Assembly: GCF_047219225.1 (NCBI RefSeq)
Contig: NZ_CP178208.1
Location: forward strand, 2,542,001 to 2,606,000
DNA length: 64,000 bases
Source: IMCC45349 sp047219225
Lineage (GTDB): Bacteria; Bacteroidota; Bacteroidia; Flavobacteriales; Flavobacteriaceae
Direction of reading: 5' to 3'
Position 1 is the first letter of the stretch. Each line of letters begins with the position of its first letter. Shown piece by piece: positions 8,984-17,624 of the stretch. The notes under the pieces are model-generated. The model worked only from the letters and a program-made list of their open reading frames with translations. It did no database searches and was not told where the DNA came from. Made by a program: the position numbers and the translations under genes.

Positions 8984-9829
8984 ATGAGTTTAGAAACACG
9001 TGTATATCAAAAAGAAAACAACAAAAGCATCTTTAAACATGCTAAAGAAAGTTTTCAAGATATTGGTAACTCGTTGTACTTAGCTAAGCAATTGGCCGTT
9101 AGAGATATTAAGTCGCAATACAGACAATCTTTTTTAGGAATTTTTTGGGCATTAATAACACCATTAGCAACAGCATTAGTTTGGGTGGTTTTAAACTTAT
9201 CTGGAACAGTTGCATTGTCCGAAACAGGTATTCCTTATCCAATATTTGCGTTTTCAGGAACTTTGTTGTGGTCTATATTAACCGAGTCTATTAATTCACC
9301 TATCAATAACACAAATGCAGCCAAAGGAATTTTATCTAAAATAAATTTCCCAAAAGAAGCATTAGTAGTTTCAGGTATATATAAACTCTTGTTTAATAGT
9401 AGTGTGAAAATAATACTGCTGTTTGTGTTTTTATTCCTATTTAAGGTCGATTTAAGTTGGAGCTTAATATGGTTTCCATTTGTATTAATAGCTATTATAT
9501 TGTTTGGTACAACCATTGGGTTGCTTTTAACACCAATAGGTTTGTTGTATAAAGACATTTCTAAAATTATTCCAATAAGCATGTCGTTTTTAATGTATGC
9601 TACTCCTGTGGTATATATAATACCAAAAGAAGGCTTCATGAAAGCGTTAATGGAGTATAATCCATTAACAGCATTAATACTTACAGCACGCGATGTATTG
9701 GTAGGAACGCCACCAACATTTTTAAACAACTTTTTAATTATTACAGCTATAGCACTACCATTGTTTATGGTAGCTTTAGTGTTGTATCGTATATCAATAC
9801 CAATACTTGTAGAGCGTATTAGCTCATAA
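8984..9829 (+). CDS. wzm: ABC-2 type glycan export permease (Wzm-like)
   Basis: The 281-residue membrane protein has about six hydrophobic helices. A cytoplasmic N-terminus contains LAVRDIKSQYRQSFLGIFWALI, the conserved start of polysaccharide ABC-2 permeases (amphipathic segment before helix 1). YATPVVYIIP before the last helices is also typical. Such permeases, with a Wzt ATPase, move a finished undecaprenyl-linked glycan across the inner membrane. The ATPase gene follows nine bases later. The 97-base gap upstream holds AT-rich DNA without a clean promoter match. Firm family call; the cargo is inferred from the locus. Confidence 0.9.
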   Translation: MSLETRVYQKENNKSIFKHAKESFQDIGNSLYLAKQLAVRDIKSQYRQSFLGIFWALITPLATALVWVVLNLSGTVALSETGIPYPIFAFSGTLLWSILTESINSPINNTNAAKGILSKINFPKEALVVSGIYKLLFNSSVKIILLFVFLFLFKVDLSWSLIWFPFVLIAIILFGTTIGLLLTPIGLLYKDISKIIPISMSFLMYATPVVYIIPKEGFMKALMEYNPLTALILTARDVLVGTPPTFLNNFLIITAIALPLFMVALVLYRISIPILVERISS

Positions 9830-9838
9830 ATTATACAT

Positions 9839-11017
9839 ATGAAGGAAGACGTATTAATAGAAGTTGAAGGGTTGTCTAAAAAGTTTTGTAAAGACTTAAA
9901 GACAAGTCTATGGTATGGTTTAAAAGATGTAACTACTAATGCTTTTGGAGGAAAAGCCAAGGCAAGTTTAAGACCTAAGGAGTTTTGGGCTTTAAAGGAT
10001 ATTAATTTTCAATTAAAACGCGGCGAATGTTTAGGACTTATAGGTCATAATGGAGCAGGTAAGTCTACCTTATTAAAAATACTAAATGGTTTAATAAAAC
10101 CAGATGCAGGTACAGTAACCATTAGGGGAAAAGTAGGAGCGTTAATAGAATTAGGTGCTGGTTTTAATCCTATACTAACTGGACGTGAAAATATTTATAA
10201 TAATGGTGCTGTTTTAGGTTTTAGTAAAGCAGAAATTGATGCTAAGTTAGAAGCTATTATTGATTTTGCCGAAATTAGAGAGTTTATAGATATGCCAGTG
10301 CAAAATTATAGTAGTGGTATGAAAGTTCGCTTAGGTTTTGCAGTAGCCTCTCAAATGGAACCAGATGTATTGATTATTGATGAGGTGTTGGCAGTTGGTG
10401 ATGTGGCTTTTAGGGCTAAGTGCTATGAAAGAATAAATGAATTACTAGACAGTTGTTGTGTGATTTTTGTAACACATAATATGCCTCAGGTATCTAAAAT
10501 ATGTAATTCTGCTATTCATTTAAATAGAGGGGTTGTTAATATTATAGGAGATACAGGAGAAGTAATAGAACAGTACTATGAGAGTCTTGATAAAGTAGAG
10601 AAGAAACATCAACTGCTTTCAAATGATTGTGAATTAATTTCTTTTGAAATGTCTAAGAAAGAGATTAATAATTTTAACGATGAAATTAATTTTTCTATTA
10701 AAATAAACTCTTTTAGAGATTTGTATGATGTTGAATTAAATATGGTTGTGCTGAGTAGAGAACTTGTCCCAGTATATCAAGGAAGTTCAAAAATTTTAAA
10801 TCAAAAAATGAATATGAAGAAAGGAGTAAATGAGTTTGTTTTTTCTACTTCTAATTTGAATTTAAATACTGGAGTTTATACAATATCATTAACAGTTGAT
10901 GATGTTAAATCTGGGAAAAAGTTTTTATGGATGCATAACCTAGAAAAGTTTAGTGTTAATGGAAAGTTTATTGGAGTAAGTCCAGCTTTGTTAAATGGTA
11001 AATGGATATCTAAGTAG
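9839..11017 (+). CDS. wzt: Glycan export ABC ATPase with C-terminal substrate-binding domain (Wzt-like)
   Basis: The protein has 392 residues, longer than a bare ATPase of about 250. The nucleotide-binding domain has GHNGAGKST (69-77), YSSGMKVRLGFA as signature motif and VLIIDEVLAVGD as Walker B. The part from about residue 245 to the end is beta-rich and resembles the Wzt_C carbohydrate-binding domain. In E. coli O8/O9a it recognises a terminal cap, often methyl or phosphate-methyl, before export. Four methyltransferases in the same locus fit that model. It pairs with the wzm-like permease just upstream. The C-terminal domain call is by position and pattern, not by alignment. Confidence 0.88.
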   Translation: MKEDVLIEVEGLSKKFCKDLKTSLWYGLKDVTTNAFGGKAKASLRPKEFWALKDINFQLKRGECLGLIGHNGAGKSTLLKILNGLIKPDAGTVTIRGKVGALIELGAGFNPILTGRENIYNNGAVLGFSKAEIDAKLEAIIDFAEIREFIDMPVQNYSSGMKVRLGFAVASQMEPDVLIIDEVLAVGDVAFRAKCYERINELLDSCCVIFVTHNMPQVSKICNSAIHLNRGVVNIIGDTGEVIEQYYESLDKVEKKHQLLSNDCELISFEMSKKEINNFNDEINFSIKINSFRDLYDVELNMVVLSRELVPVYQGSSKILNQKMNMKKGVNEFVFSTSNLNLNTGVYTISLTVDDVKSGKKFLWMHNLEKFSVNGKFIGVSPALLNGKWISK

Positions 11018-11018
11018 G

Positions 11019-11840
11019 ATGGGCTTTTTAAAAAAAATAAAGATTTTTCATATTGCAAGTATGGCTAGAAGTGGGGAAACGGTGTTATTAAGAACATTAA
11101 ATGCTCACTCTAAAATAAAGGTTGTACATAATTTAAATGAAAAAGAGAATAAGGAAGAGGTAGAAGCCTTTAATTTGATAAAAAATCATAAGGGAAGAAA
11201 AATCTCTTTTAAAAATAAGATAATAAGCCAATTAGGTGTAAAGAAGGATCAATGCTTAGTAATAAAACAAGGTGTTTGGACTCATAAATATCCTTTTAAT
11301 GGTTTTATTTTAGTTAGAAATCCTATATCCATATTTGCTAGTTTAAAAAGTATTGGCTTAAAAGAGGTTAAAGGAACTGATTCTGATTATTGGGAACCAA
11401 TTTCTGAAAGAATGAAAAGATGGTTAAAAGATATTGAGCCGCAAATGATGAGTAAGTTTGATGAACTTGATAATATTGATCAATTTTGCTTATTTTATAA
11501 TATTAGAATGATGAATCTTCACAACCTAGGTTTGCCTAAAATTTATTACGAGGAATTTGTGAATAATCCAGAGCAAAAGGTTAAGGAAATATTAGGTTTT
11601 TTTGATTTGGATTACGAAAATGGGTTATTAGAATCGCATAAGCAATATAATGTTGGAGAAATTGGTCATGGATATAATGATATGTCGAAACCAATTTCAA
11701 CAGAGTCTATTTATAAGTATAAGAAACTAATAAGTAAAAAAGATTTTGAAGATATATTGCTTAAAACCAAAGAAACATTGGAAGCTTATTCATATTCAAT
11801 AACTTGGGATGAAATTAATATTTTAAAAGATAATTTATAA
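11019..11840 (+). CDS. Sulfotransferase-like P-loop protein
   Basis: The protein is 273 residues from the ATG at 11019, which is one base after the wzt stop codon. A longer start at 10995 would overlap wzt and is less likely. Near the N-terminus SMARSGETVLLRTL (14-27) resembles the 5'-phosphosulfate loop. FILVRNPISIFASLKS in the middle matches the 3'-phosphate-binding segment of PAPS sulfotransferases, and YYEEFVNNPEQKVKEI plus FFDLDY is the common C-terminal pattern. It probably transfers sulfate to a sugar in the glycan. The P-loop Lys of many sulfotransferases is not evident, so substrate and activity remain inferred. Confidence 0.65.
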   Translation: MGFLKKIKIFHIASMARSGETVLLRTLNAHSKIKVVHNLNEKENKEEVEAFNLIKNHKGRKISFKNKIISQLGVKKDQCLVIKQGVWTHKYPFNGFILVRNPISIFASLKSIGLKEVKGTDSDYWEPISERMKRWLKDIEPQMMSKFDELDNIDQFCLFYNIRMMNLHNLGLPKIYYEEFVNNPEQKVKEILGFFDLDYENGLLESHKQYNVGEIGHGYNDMSKPISTESIYKYKKLISKKDFEDILLKTKETLEAYSYSITWDEINILKDNL

Positions 11841-11845
11841 AACCA

Positions 11846-12595
11846 ATGCTTGGATTTTTTAAGAAAAAAGAGATTGTAATTGGAGATAATAAGCTTGTTT
11901 TAGATGTATCTAATCCACATGAGCTTAAGTATTTTAAATCTATTGAAAATGACGATTTTTATATCTCAAGAGCTATAGTAAAGAATGGTTATAAAGTATT
12001 GGATTTAGGTGCTAATATTGGGTTTACTTCATTACTATACTTGAAGTTTGGAGCAAAAGAAGTGTATGCCGTAGAACCTATACCTGTTTTAGCGAAGAGA
12101 ATAAAGAAAATTAAAACTGATAAAATCAAGTTATTCGACTTTGGAATATCAGATAAAAATGGAATAGAAAATATTTATTTGTCTACAACTCATAATCAAG
12201 GACATTCCTTAAATGATGAATGGCCTAAGAGGTTTTCTAATGTTTTTGAAAAGCTTAAAAAAATTAAAATAAAAGTAGCTAGTTTAGATAGTTTGTTTGA
12301 TAATGAAGTTTTTGATTTTATCAAAATTGATATAGAAGGAAATGAGGAAAAAGCTATTTTAGGAGGAAGTGAGTTTTTTACTAGAAATAAAGATGCTGTT
12401 GTACAAATTGAGATTTATGAATGGCAATTTGAAAGAACTAATGAATTGTTGTCTAAATATTTTGCAAAAGTTTTTGTTCCAGTTATTGGTAGTGATAAAG
12501 AAGTAGAATTTGTAAAATATGATTCAAATAAGTCATTTAAGGATTACTTCGTGAATAGGCCACCAAATTTTATTTATTCAAACAAAGAAATTTAA
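11846..12595 (+). CDS. FkbM-family methyltransferase
   Basis: The 249-residue class I SAM methyltransferase has the FkbM layout. SAM motif VLDLGANIGFTS is at residues 51-62, YAVEP follows at the end of the next strand, and DFIKIDIEGNEEKAI near residue 158 is the family hallmark. FkbM enzymes O-methylate hydroxyls on sugars or polyketides, so here a glycan residue is the likely target. It starts five bases after the sulfotransferase-like gene, and its TAA shares one base with the next start. A second FkbM gene lies at 19456. Confidence 0.85.
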   Translation: MLGFFKKKEIVIGDNKLVLDVSNPHELKYFKSIENDDFYISRAIVKNGYKVLDLGANIGFTSLLYLKFGAKEVYAVEPIPVLAKRIKKIKTDKIKLFDFGISDKNGIENIYLSTTHNQGHSLNDEWPKRFSNVFEKLKKIKIKVASLDSLFDNEVFDFIKIDIEGNEEKAILGGSEFFTRNKDAVVQIEIYEWQFERTNELLSKYFAKVFVPVIGSDKEVEFVKYDSNKSFKDYFVNRPPNFIYSNKEI

Positions 12596-13356
12596 TGAAA
12601 AGAAAGGTGGAAAAAATAATTAATAAGTTATTTGGTTTATTTGGGTTAAAAGTGACCAGAAAGAATAAAGCTATTCAAAAAAATGAATTTCCTATAGTAG
12701 ATGTGTTAAACGGAGAGGCTAAAATCCCTTTTAATTCTGTGCCTTTTGCAGCAGAAACTTTACAGTTTTTTGTTGAAAATTATGATTTTTCTACGGTTTT
12801 AGATATAGGAAGTGGAGAGGGAAAACATAGTGATGTGCTAAAGGAAGTAGGTAAAAAAGTTACATCTATTGATTATGGGCGTTCTGTTTACTTTGAAAAG
12901 AGAAGTGAAAATCATACTTGTGTTTATGGTGATTATTATGAGTATGAATTTGAAGAAAAATTTGACGCTATTTGGGCGTCTCATGTTTTAGAGCATCAAC
13001 CAAATCCAAATCTTTTTTTAAAGAAGATTTTTAACGATTTAAAGGAAGGTGGAGTTTTGGCAATTACTGTACCTCCTTTAAAGCATGAAATTGTAGGAGG
13101 ACATGTAACGTTATGGAATGCAGGTCTTTTAATCTATCAGTTGGTTTTAGCAGGATTTAATTGCCATAATGTTTCAGTGAAATCTTACGGATATAATATT
13201 AGTGTTGTTTTGGTAAAGGAGACAATAAACTTATTTCCAGAGTTAAGTTTCGATAAAGGAGATATAGATAAACTAATAAAATACTTCCCTGAAGGATATT
13301 CAGAGCCTTTTAATGGTGACATTAAAGAAATAAATTGGGTAAAGAGAAATGGATAA
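12595..13356 (+). CDS. Class I SAM-dependent methyltransferase
   Basis: The 253-residue protein has a SAM-binding motif VLDIGSGEGKHS at about residues 68-79, then SIDYG. FDAIWASHVLEHQPNP and LKEGGVLAITVPP are typical of the Methyltransf_11/23 group. The first 30 residues are basic and amphipathic. It is translationally coupled by a TAATG overlap to the FkbM gene before it and overlaps the next gene by eight bases. The substrate is probably a glycan residue or terminal sugar. Such an enzyme could make the chain-terminating cap sensed by the Wzt C-terminal domain, but that is inference. Confidence 0.78.
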   Translation: MKRKVEKIINKLFGLFGLKVTRKNKAIQKNEFPIVDVLNGEAKIPFNSVPFAAETLQFFVENYDFSTVLDIGSGEGKHSDVLKEVGKKVTSIDYGRSVYFEKRSENHTCVYGDYYEYEFEEKFDAIWASHVLEHQPNPNLFLKKIFNDLKEGGVLAITVPPLKHEIVGGHVTLWNAGLLIYQLVLAGFNCHNVSVKSYGYNISVVLVKETINLFPELSFDKGDIDKLIKYFPEGYSEPFNGDIKEINWVKRNG

Positions 13357-14692
13357 ATATATTCTAATTTATGCTTATACTAATTTCTCAAAAGGAGAAC
13401 TGAATTATTGGAATGACCTTTCTGATTTATTGAAAAAAAAAGGTTTTAAATTATTAATACTTGCGCCAATTTACCCAAATGGTAAGTATAAGTTTTTGTG
13501 TCATAAATTTACCGAAAGATTAGATGATGTTTTAATTAATCCGTTATTTAAAAATTGTAATGGAAACTTTAAAAAATATTTAGATAGAGAACTAGTTTGG
13601 TATGGTGAATCTAGTAAGGATAGATTGTCTGCTGCCAAATCTCAAAAGTTATATTTTGAGAAAATTTTAAATGAGGTTAATCCTTGTTTAGTTGTTCTAG
13701 CAAATGGGCAGCATGCTAGTGAATTAATTTTTAAAGATTTAATAAGAGAAAGAAAAATACCTTTAACTTTTTTAGAAAGAGGTTGTTTGCCAAAATCATG
13801 GCATTTAGACGATTTAGGTATTACAGCAGGAACATCTATAGCATTAAAAAAGTTAGAGGAAATAAATGTCGAAAATACTACTCATAATATTGAGTTGTTT
13901 AAGTCATACTATTTAAATGGGCAATTTACTTGGTGGCAACAACCAGAATCTAATAATCAGCTAAATATTAGAGAGAGATTTAATGTGTCAAAAGATACTA
14001 AGCTAATTTTGTTTCTAAACCAATTAGATAACGATACTTCAAATTTTTTATACTCACCGTTGTTCAATAATAATCATGAAGCATTTAGTTGGTTTCTTAA
14101 GGGAATTAAGGATGAAAATTGTTTTGTAATTGCTAAAAAGCATCCTTGGTTTTCTGGTAATGAAAATGAGTTTAGTCGTGCTTTTGAAAAACAAGGTGTA
14201 GAAGGAGTATGGATTGATGATATTTCTCTTTTTGATTGTTTAGAGCAAACTGATTATGTAGCAGCAGTAAATTCTACTGTAGTTTTTGAAGCAATGTTAT
14301 ATGAAAAACCTGTATTACAATTGGGTAAATCTATTTTAAGTAATAAAGAAATAGTTTACGAAATAAAAGGTAAAGATGATTTTCAAACTGTTAACCATTG
14401 GCTTGAATCACTTGAGTTTAAAGATAGAGTTGAAAGGTATAATGTTTTTATGTCCTATATGATTAAAAATGAATTATCATTTTTTTCTAAGGAATGCATT
14501 AAATTTGGGTTTAATGATAGTAAATTGTTTTTAAACTGGATTTTGTCTCGTTTGGATGATAACAGAAAAGGAAGAAAATTATTGTCTTTTCTTGAAAAGG
14601 AAAAACGTGTTAGAAAACAATATTTGGTTCAAAGAATGATGCGAAAAATTGCAAAAAAAAGTCTTAACTTAATAAAGAAATATGTTAAGTAA
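13349..14692 (+). CDS. Capsule-synthesis-like glycosyltransferase (KpsS/LipB-type fold suspected)
   Basis: The 447-residue protein is soluble and has no signal peptide. I recognise the C-terminal half: YVAAVNSTVVFEAMLYEKPV followed by LQLG, around residues 304-331, matches the conserved core of the Capsule_synth family (KpsC/KpsS/LipB). There the family adds Kdo linkers in group 2 capsules. FVIAKKHPW fits the same fold. The N-terminal half is not recognised. It overlaps the genes on both sides by 8-11 bases, so it is part of the operon. It could be a Kdo or other acidic-sugar transferase, or a distinct glycosyltransferase with a related GT-B fold. Confidence 0.55.
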   Translation: MDKYILIYAYTNFSKGELNYWNDLSDLLKKKGFKLLILAPIYPNGKYKFLCHKFTERLDDVLINPLFKNCNGNFKKYLDRELVWYGESSKDRLSAAKSQKLYFEKILNEVNPCLVVLANGQHASELIFKDLIRERKIPLTFLERGCLPKSWHLDDLGITAGTSIALKKLEEINVENTTHNIELFKSYYLNGQFTWWQQPESNNQLNIRERFNVSKDTKLILFLNQLDNDTSNFLYSPLFNNNHEAFSWFLKGIKDENCFVIAKKHPWFSGNENEFSRAFEKQGVEGVWIDDISLFDCLEQTDYVAAVNSTVVFEAMLYEKPVLQLGKSILSNKEIVYEIKGKDDFQTVNHWLESLEFKDRVERYNVFMSYMIKNELSFFSKECIKFGFNDSKLFLNWILSRLDDNRKGRKLLSFLEKEKRVRKQYLVQRMMRKIAKKSLNLIKKYVK

Positions 14693-15812
14693 AATCCTTT
14701 TTATAACACACGAAACTTCACGTACAGGAGCTCCTTTTGTATTGCTACATCTTATAAAATGGTTGAAAGCAAATCAACCAAACATAGCCTTGTCGTTGTT
14801 GGTGTTACAAAGAGGTGATATACACCAAGATTTTACAGCTGTTGTTGATACAATTTACGAGTTCGAAAAAAAAACAAATGGTTTAATAAATAAAGTACAA
14901 AAAAAGGTACTTGGAAAATCAAAAACAGAAGACCCAAAACATAAAACATTAAGTGCTATAGCGCAAAATGATTACGATGTAGTGTATTCAAATACTATAG
15001 TTGCAATTCCTTATGGTAATAAAATAAAAGATTTTAATAGCAATGTTAAGCACATTGTGCATATACATGAACTTTCGGCAATAATTAAAAGTATGTTGCC
15101 AGATTTTGAAATATATGATAATGGGATAGACCATTATATAGCAGCTTCCAATTTGGTTAAAAATAATTTAATTGATAATTGGAATGTTGAAAAAAGTAAA
15201 GTGTCGAGAGTATATGAATGCTCCGAGGTATCTACACAAAAAATAAAATCATTACCAAAAAGTAAGTTTACTGTTGGTGCTTCTGGTTCTGTACATTGGC
15301 GAAAAGGAAGCGATTTATTTTTGCATGTAGCCAGATATATAAAAGCCAACCATCCAGAAGCTAATATTGAGTTTGTTTGGGTTGGAGGTATTTCTGTTGC
15401 AGAAAAAATAATTATGGATGAAGATTTAAGGAAAACTAGTTTAAATAATATGGTGTCCTTTGTAGGTTTAAAAGAAAATCCAGCCGATTATTATAATAAT
15501 TTTGATGTGTTTTTAATGACTTCTAGAGAAGATCCTTTTCCATTGGTTTGTATTGAAGTTGGTATGTTGGCTAAGCCAATAATTTGTTTTGATAATGCTA
15601 CAGGATCACAAGAAATTATTGAAGAAGGCGGAGGTTTTGTGGTACCATATTTAAGCATTGAAGCAATGGCAGAAAAAGTAATGTTATATTACAATGACCA
15701 AAACCAAAAAGAAGCTCATGGTAATATAAATGCAACTGCTTTTAGTAAATTTACACCACAGCAAATTTGTCCGCTTTATTTTGAGGTAATTCAAAAGATG
15801 ATTAATGAGTAG
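14682..15812 (+). CDS. Glycosyltransferase, GT4-like (GT-B fold)
   Basis: The 376-residue protein begins with LFITHETSRTGAPFVLLHLI, a GT4-type N-terminal strand and glycine loop (first strand near residues 5-8). The C-terminal domain has FTVGASGSVHWRKGSDLFL, the donor-side strand, and SREDPFPLVCIEVG, which contains the E-x7-E-like element of retaining GT4 enzymes. It is cytoplasmic or peripheral at the inner membrane. It overlaps the preceding gene by 11 bases and the following GT2 gene by 8. Donor and acceptor sugars are unknown. Confidence 0.85.
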   Translation: MLSKILFITHETSRTGAPFVLLHLIKWLKANQPNIALSLLVLQRGDIHQDFTAVVDTIYEFEKKTNGLINKVQKKVLGKSKTEDPKHKTLSAIAQNDYDVVYSNTIVAIPYGNKIKDFNSNVKHIVHIHELSAIIKSMLPDFEIYDNGIDHYIAASNLVKNNLIDNWNVEKSKVSRVYECSEVSTQKIKSLPKSKFTVGASGSVHWRKGSDLFLHVARYIKANHPEANIEFVWVGGISVAEKIIMDEDLRKTSLNNMVSFVGLKENPADYYNNFDVFLMTSREDPFPLVCIEVGMLAKPIICFDNATGSQEIIEEGGGFVVPYLSIEAMAEKVMLYYNDQNQKEAHGNINATAFSKFTPQQICPLYFEVIQKMINE

Positions 15813-16776
15813 TCCAACGGTTTCTATAATTGTACCTAATTACAACCATTCAAAATATCTAAATCAACGTTTAGATAGTATTCTTAATCAAACATATCAA
15901 GATTTTGAAGTTATTCTACTAGATGATGTATCTTCAGATAATAGCGTAGAAATTTTGCAAGCGTATAGCAAACATCCTAAAGTTTCATATCTTATTGTTA
16001 ACGAGCAAAATTCTGGTAATACATTTAAGCAGTGGCAAAAAGGTATTGCGCTAGCTAAAGGTACTTTTGTTTGGATAGCAGAATCTGATGATTTTTGCGA
16101 ACCTCATTTTTTAGAAACTGTCATTAATCCATTAAATAGTGATGAAACTATAGCATTGGCATATAGTCAATCTCATCGTGTAAATAGCAATGGTGAAGTT
16201 ACAGGCAGTTGGATAACACAAACACATAGATTTAATGACAATCAGTTTGAAGCAGATTTTATACTTGATGGAAATACATTTATCGAGAAATACTTAATAG
16301 CTAAAAATGTAATACCTAATGCTAGTGCAATGGTATTTAGAAAAGATAAAATTGTAAACGATAGCTTTTTAAATATTGAGCATAACCTAAGATATTGTGG
16401 CGATTGGTTAATTTATTTCAAGTTATTGGTAAATAACAAGGTGGCTTTTGTTAGTGAAGCATTAAATAGTTTTAGGTATCATGAAAAGAGTGTTATAGCC
16501 AAGGCTAATAAACAAGAAGATAGATTAGCTATTATAGATATAGATTTTAAAATGCGAGCGGAAATGATGGCATTTTTAAATCAGCAAAAACCACAAAATC
16601 ACCAGGCGATTAAAAACGCTAACAAGCAGATTGTTAGAAAACTCAAGTATGAAAAAGCCTTGTTTTTAATTAATGATAAAGTATATGCACAAGGCATAGG
16701 GCTTTTATTAACTGTGTTTGATGTGTTTTTAAAACATTATAACTTTAAAAAGAAACTAACAGCCATATTTAAATAA
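15805..16776 (+). CDS. Glycosyltransferase family 2
   Basis: The 323-residue GT-A enzyme opens with VSIIVPNYNHSKYL and has the nucleotide-contacting LLDDVSSDNS at residues 38-47. The metal-binding DxD-type motif is ESDD at 93-96. A C-terminal basic region probably holds it at the membrane. It is inverting by family. It overlaps the GT4 gene upstream by eight bases and the next gene begins two bases after its stop. The sugar specificity cannot be read. Confidence 0.87.
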   Translation: MSSPTVSIIVPNYNHSKYLNQRLDSILNQTYQDFEVILLDDVSSDNSVEILQAYSKHPKVSYLIVNEQNSGNTFKQWQKGIALAKGTFVWIAESDDFCEPHFLETVINPLNSDETIALAYSQSHRVNSNGEVTGSWITQTHRFNDNQFEADFILDGNTFIEKYLIAKNVIPNASAMVFRKDKIVNDSFLNIEHNLRYCGDWLIYFKLLVNNKVAFVSEALNSFRYHEKSVIAKANKQEDRLAIIDIDFKMRAEMMAFLNQQKPQNHQAIKNANKQIVRKLKYEKALFLINDKVYAQGIGLLLTVFDVFLKHYNFKKKLTAIFK

Positions 16777-16778
16777 AT

Positions 16779-17624
16779 ATGATTTCAATAATAATTTGCT
16801 CAAGAACAGCTAATATTAACGATGCTTTAATGGAGAACATTAAAGCTACTGTTGGTTGTGTTTATGAGCTTGTTATAATTGATAACTCTAAAAATACGTA
16901 CTCCATATTTGAAGCATATAACTTAGGAATCTCTAAAAGTAAGTTTGATTATTGGTGTTTTATACACGACGATATAACCTTTAAAACTAATGACTGGGGA
17001 AATGCTATTCATACTATTTTTAAGTCTAATAACGCTATAGGTTTAATTGGTGTTGCTGGAGCTAAATATAAGAGCAAAATGCCTTCTGCTTGGTGGAGTT
17101 GTGACGATAAGGATAGAATAACATATTTAATTCAGCATTTTAAAGATAAACCTAAAGAATTTTGGAATGTCGGTTTTACAAAAGAAAACACAACCGAAGA
17201 TGTAGTTGCGATTGATGGCGTGTTTATGGCAGCTAAAAAAGACGAACGTATTCGTTTTAATACAACCTTAAAAGGTTTTCATAACTACGATTTAAACCTA
17301 GCGTTAGAGTATAAAAAATTAGGCTATGATATTGTAGTAACTAATAAGTTATTGATAGAACATTTTTCATTAGGTACACTAAATGCTAGTTGGTATACAT
17401 CAACAGCTAAACTGCATGAGTTATATAAAAATACGCTACCTCTTGCGATTAAAGATGAGCTACAGTTTAATAAATCAATTGAGTTTCAAAATGGAGCTAA
17501 GTATTTAAAAAGCATTGCAAAGCAAGGTGTTGACAAATATGTTTTGTCTCTTTGGTTAAAACTATTTTGGTTAAAACCACTGGCTAAGTTTCATTTTAAA
17601 TTTTTAAAGCAATTAGTTTTTTAA
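16779..17624 (+). CDS. StrF-type GT2-like glycosyltransferase
   Basis: The 281-residue protein begins MISIIICSRT, and the usual DxD site appears as FIHDDITF with His63-Asp64-Asp65. The short N-terminal half lacks the canonical GT2 DDGS segment and instead has IIDNSKNTYSIFEAYN. This resembles the StrF-like branch (Glyco_tranf_2_5). IDGVFMAAKK and FHNYDLNLALEYKKLG downstream are also typical of that branch. Its stop shares one base with the next start (TAATG). Specificity is unknown. Confidence 0.75.
   Translation: MISIIICSRTANINDALMENIKATVGCVYELVIIDNSKNTYSIFEAYNLGISKSKFDYWCFIHDDITFKTNDWGNAIHTIFKSNNAIGLIGVAGAKYKSKMPSAWWSCDDKDRITYLIQHFKDKPKEFWNVGFTKENTTEDVVAIDGVFMAAKKDERIRFNTTLKGFHNYDLNLALEYKKLGYDIVVTNKLLIEHFSLGTLNASWYTSTAKLHELYKNTLPLAIKDELQFNKSIEFQNGAKYLKSIAKQGVDKYVLSLWLKLFWLKPLAKFHFKFLKQLVF

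Noticed and set aside
9235..9960. A 241-codon open frame on the minus strand inside the wzm-like gene
   Set aside because: It lies antisense to a strongly conserved permease, resembles no family and reflects codon bias in AT-rich DNA.
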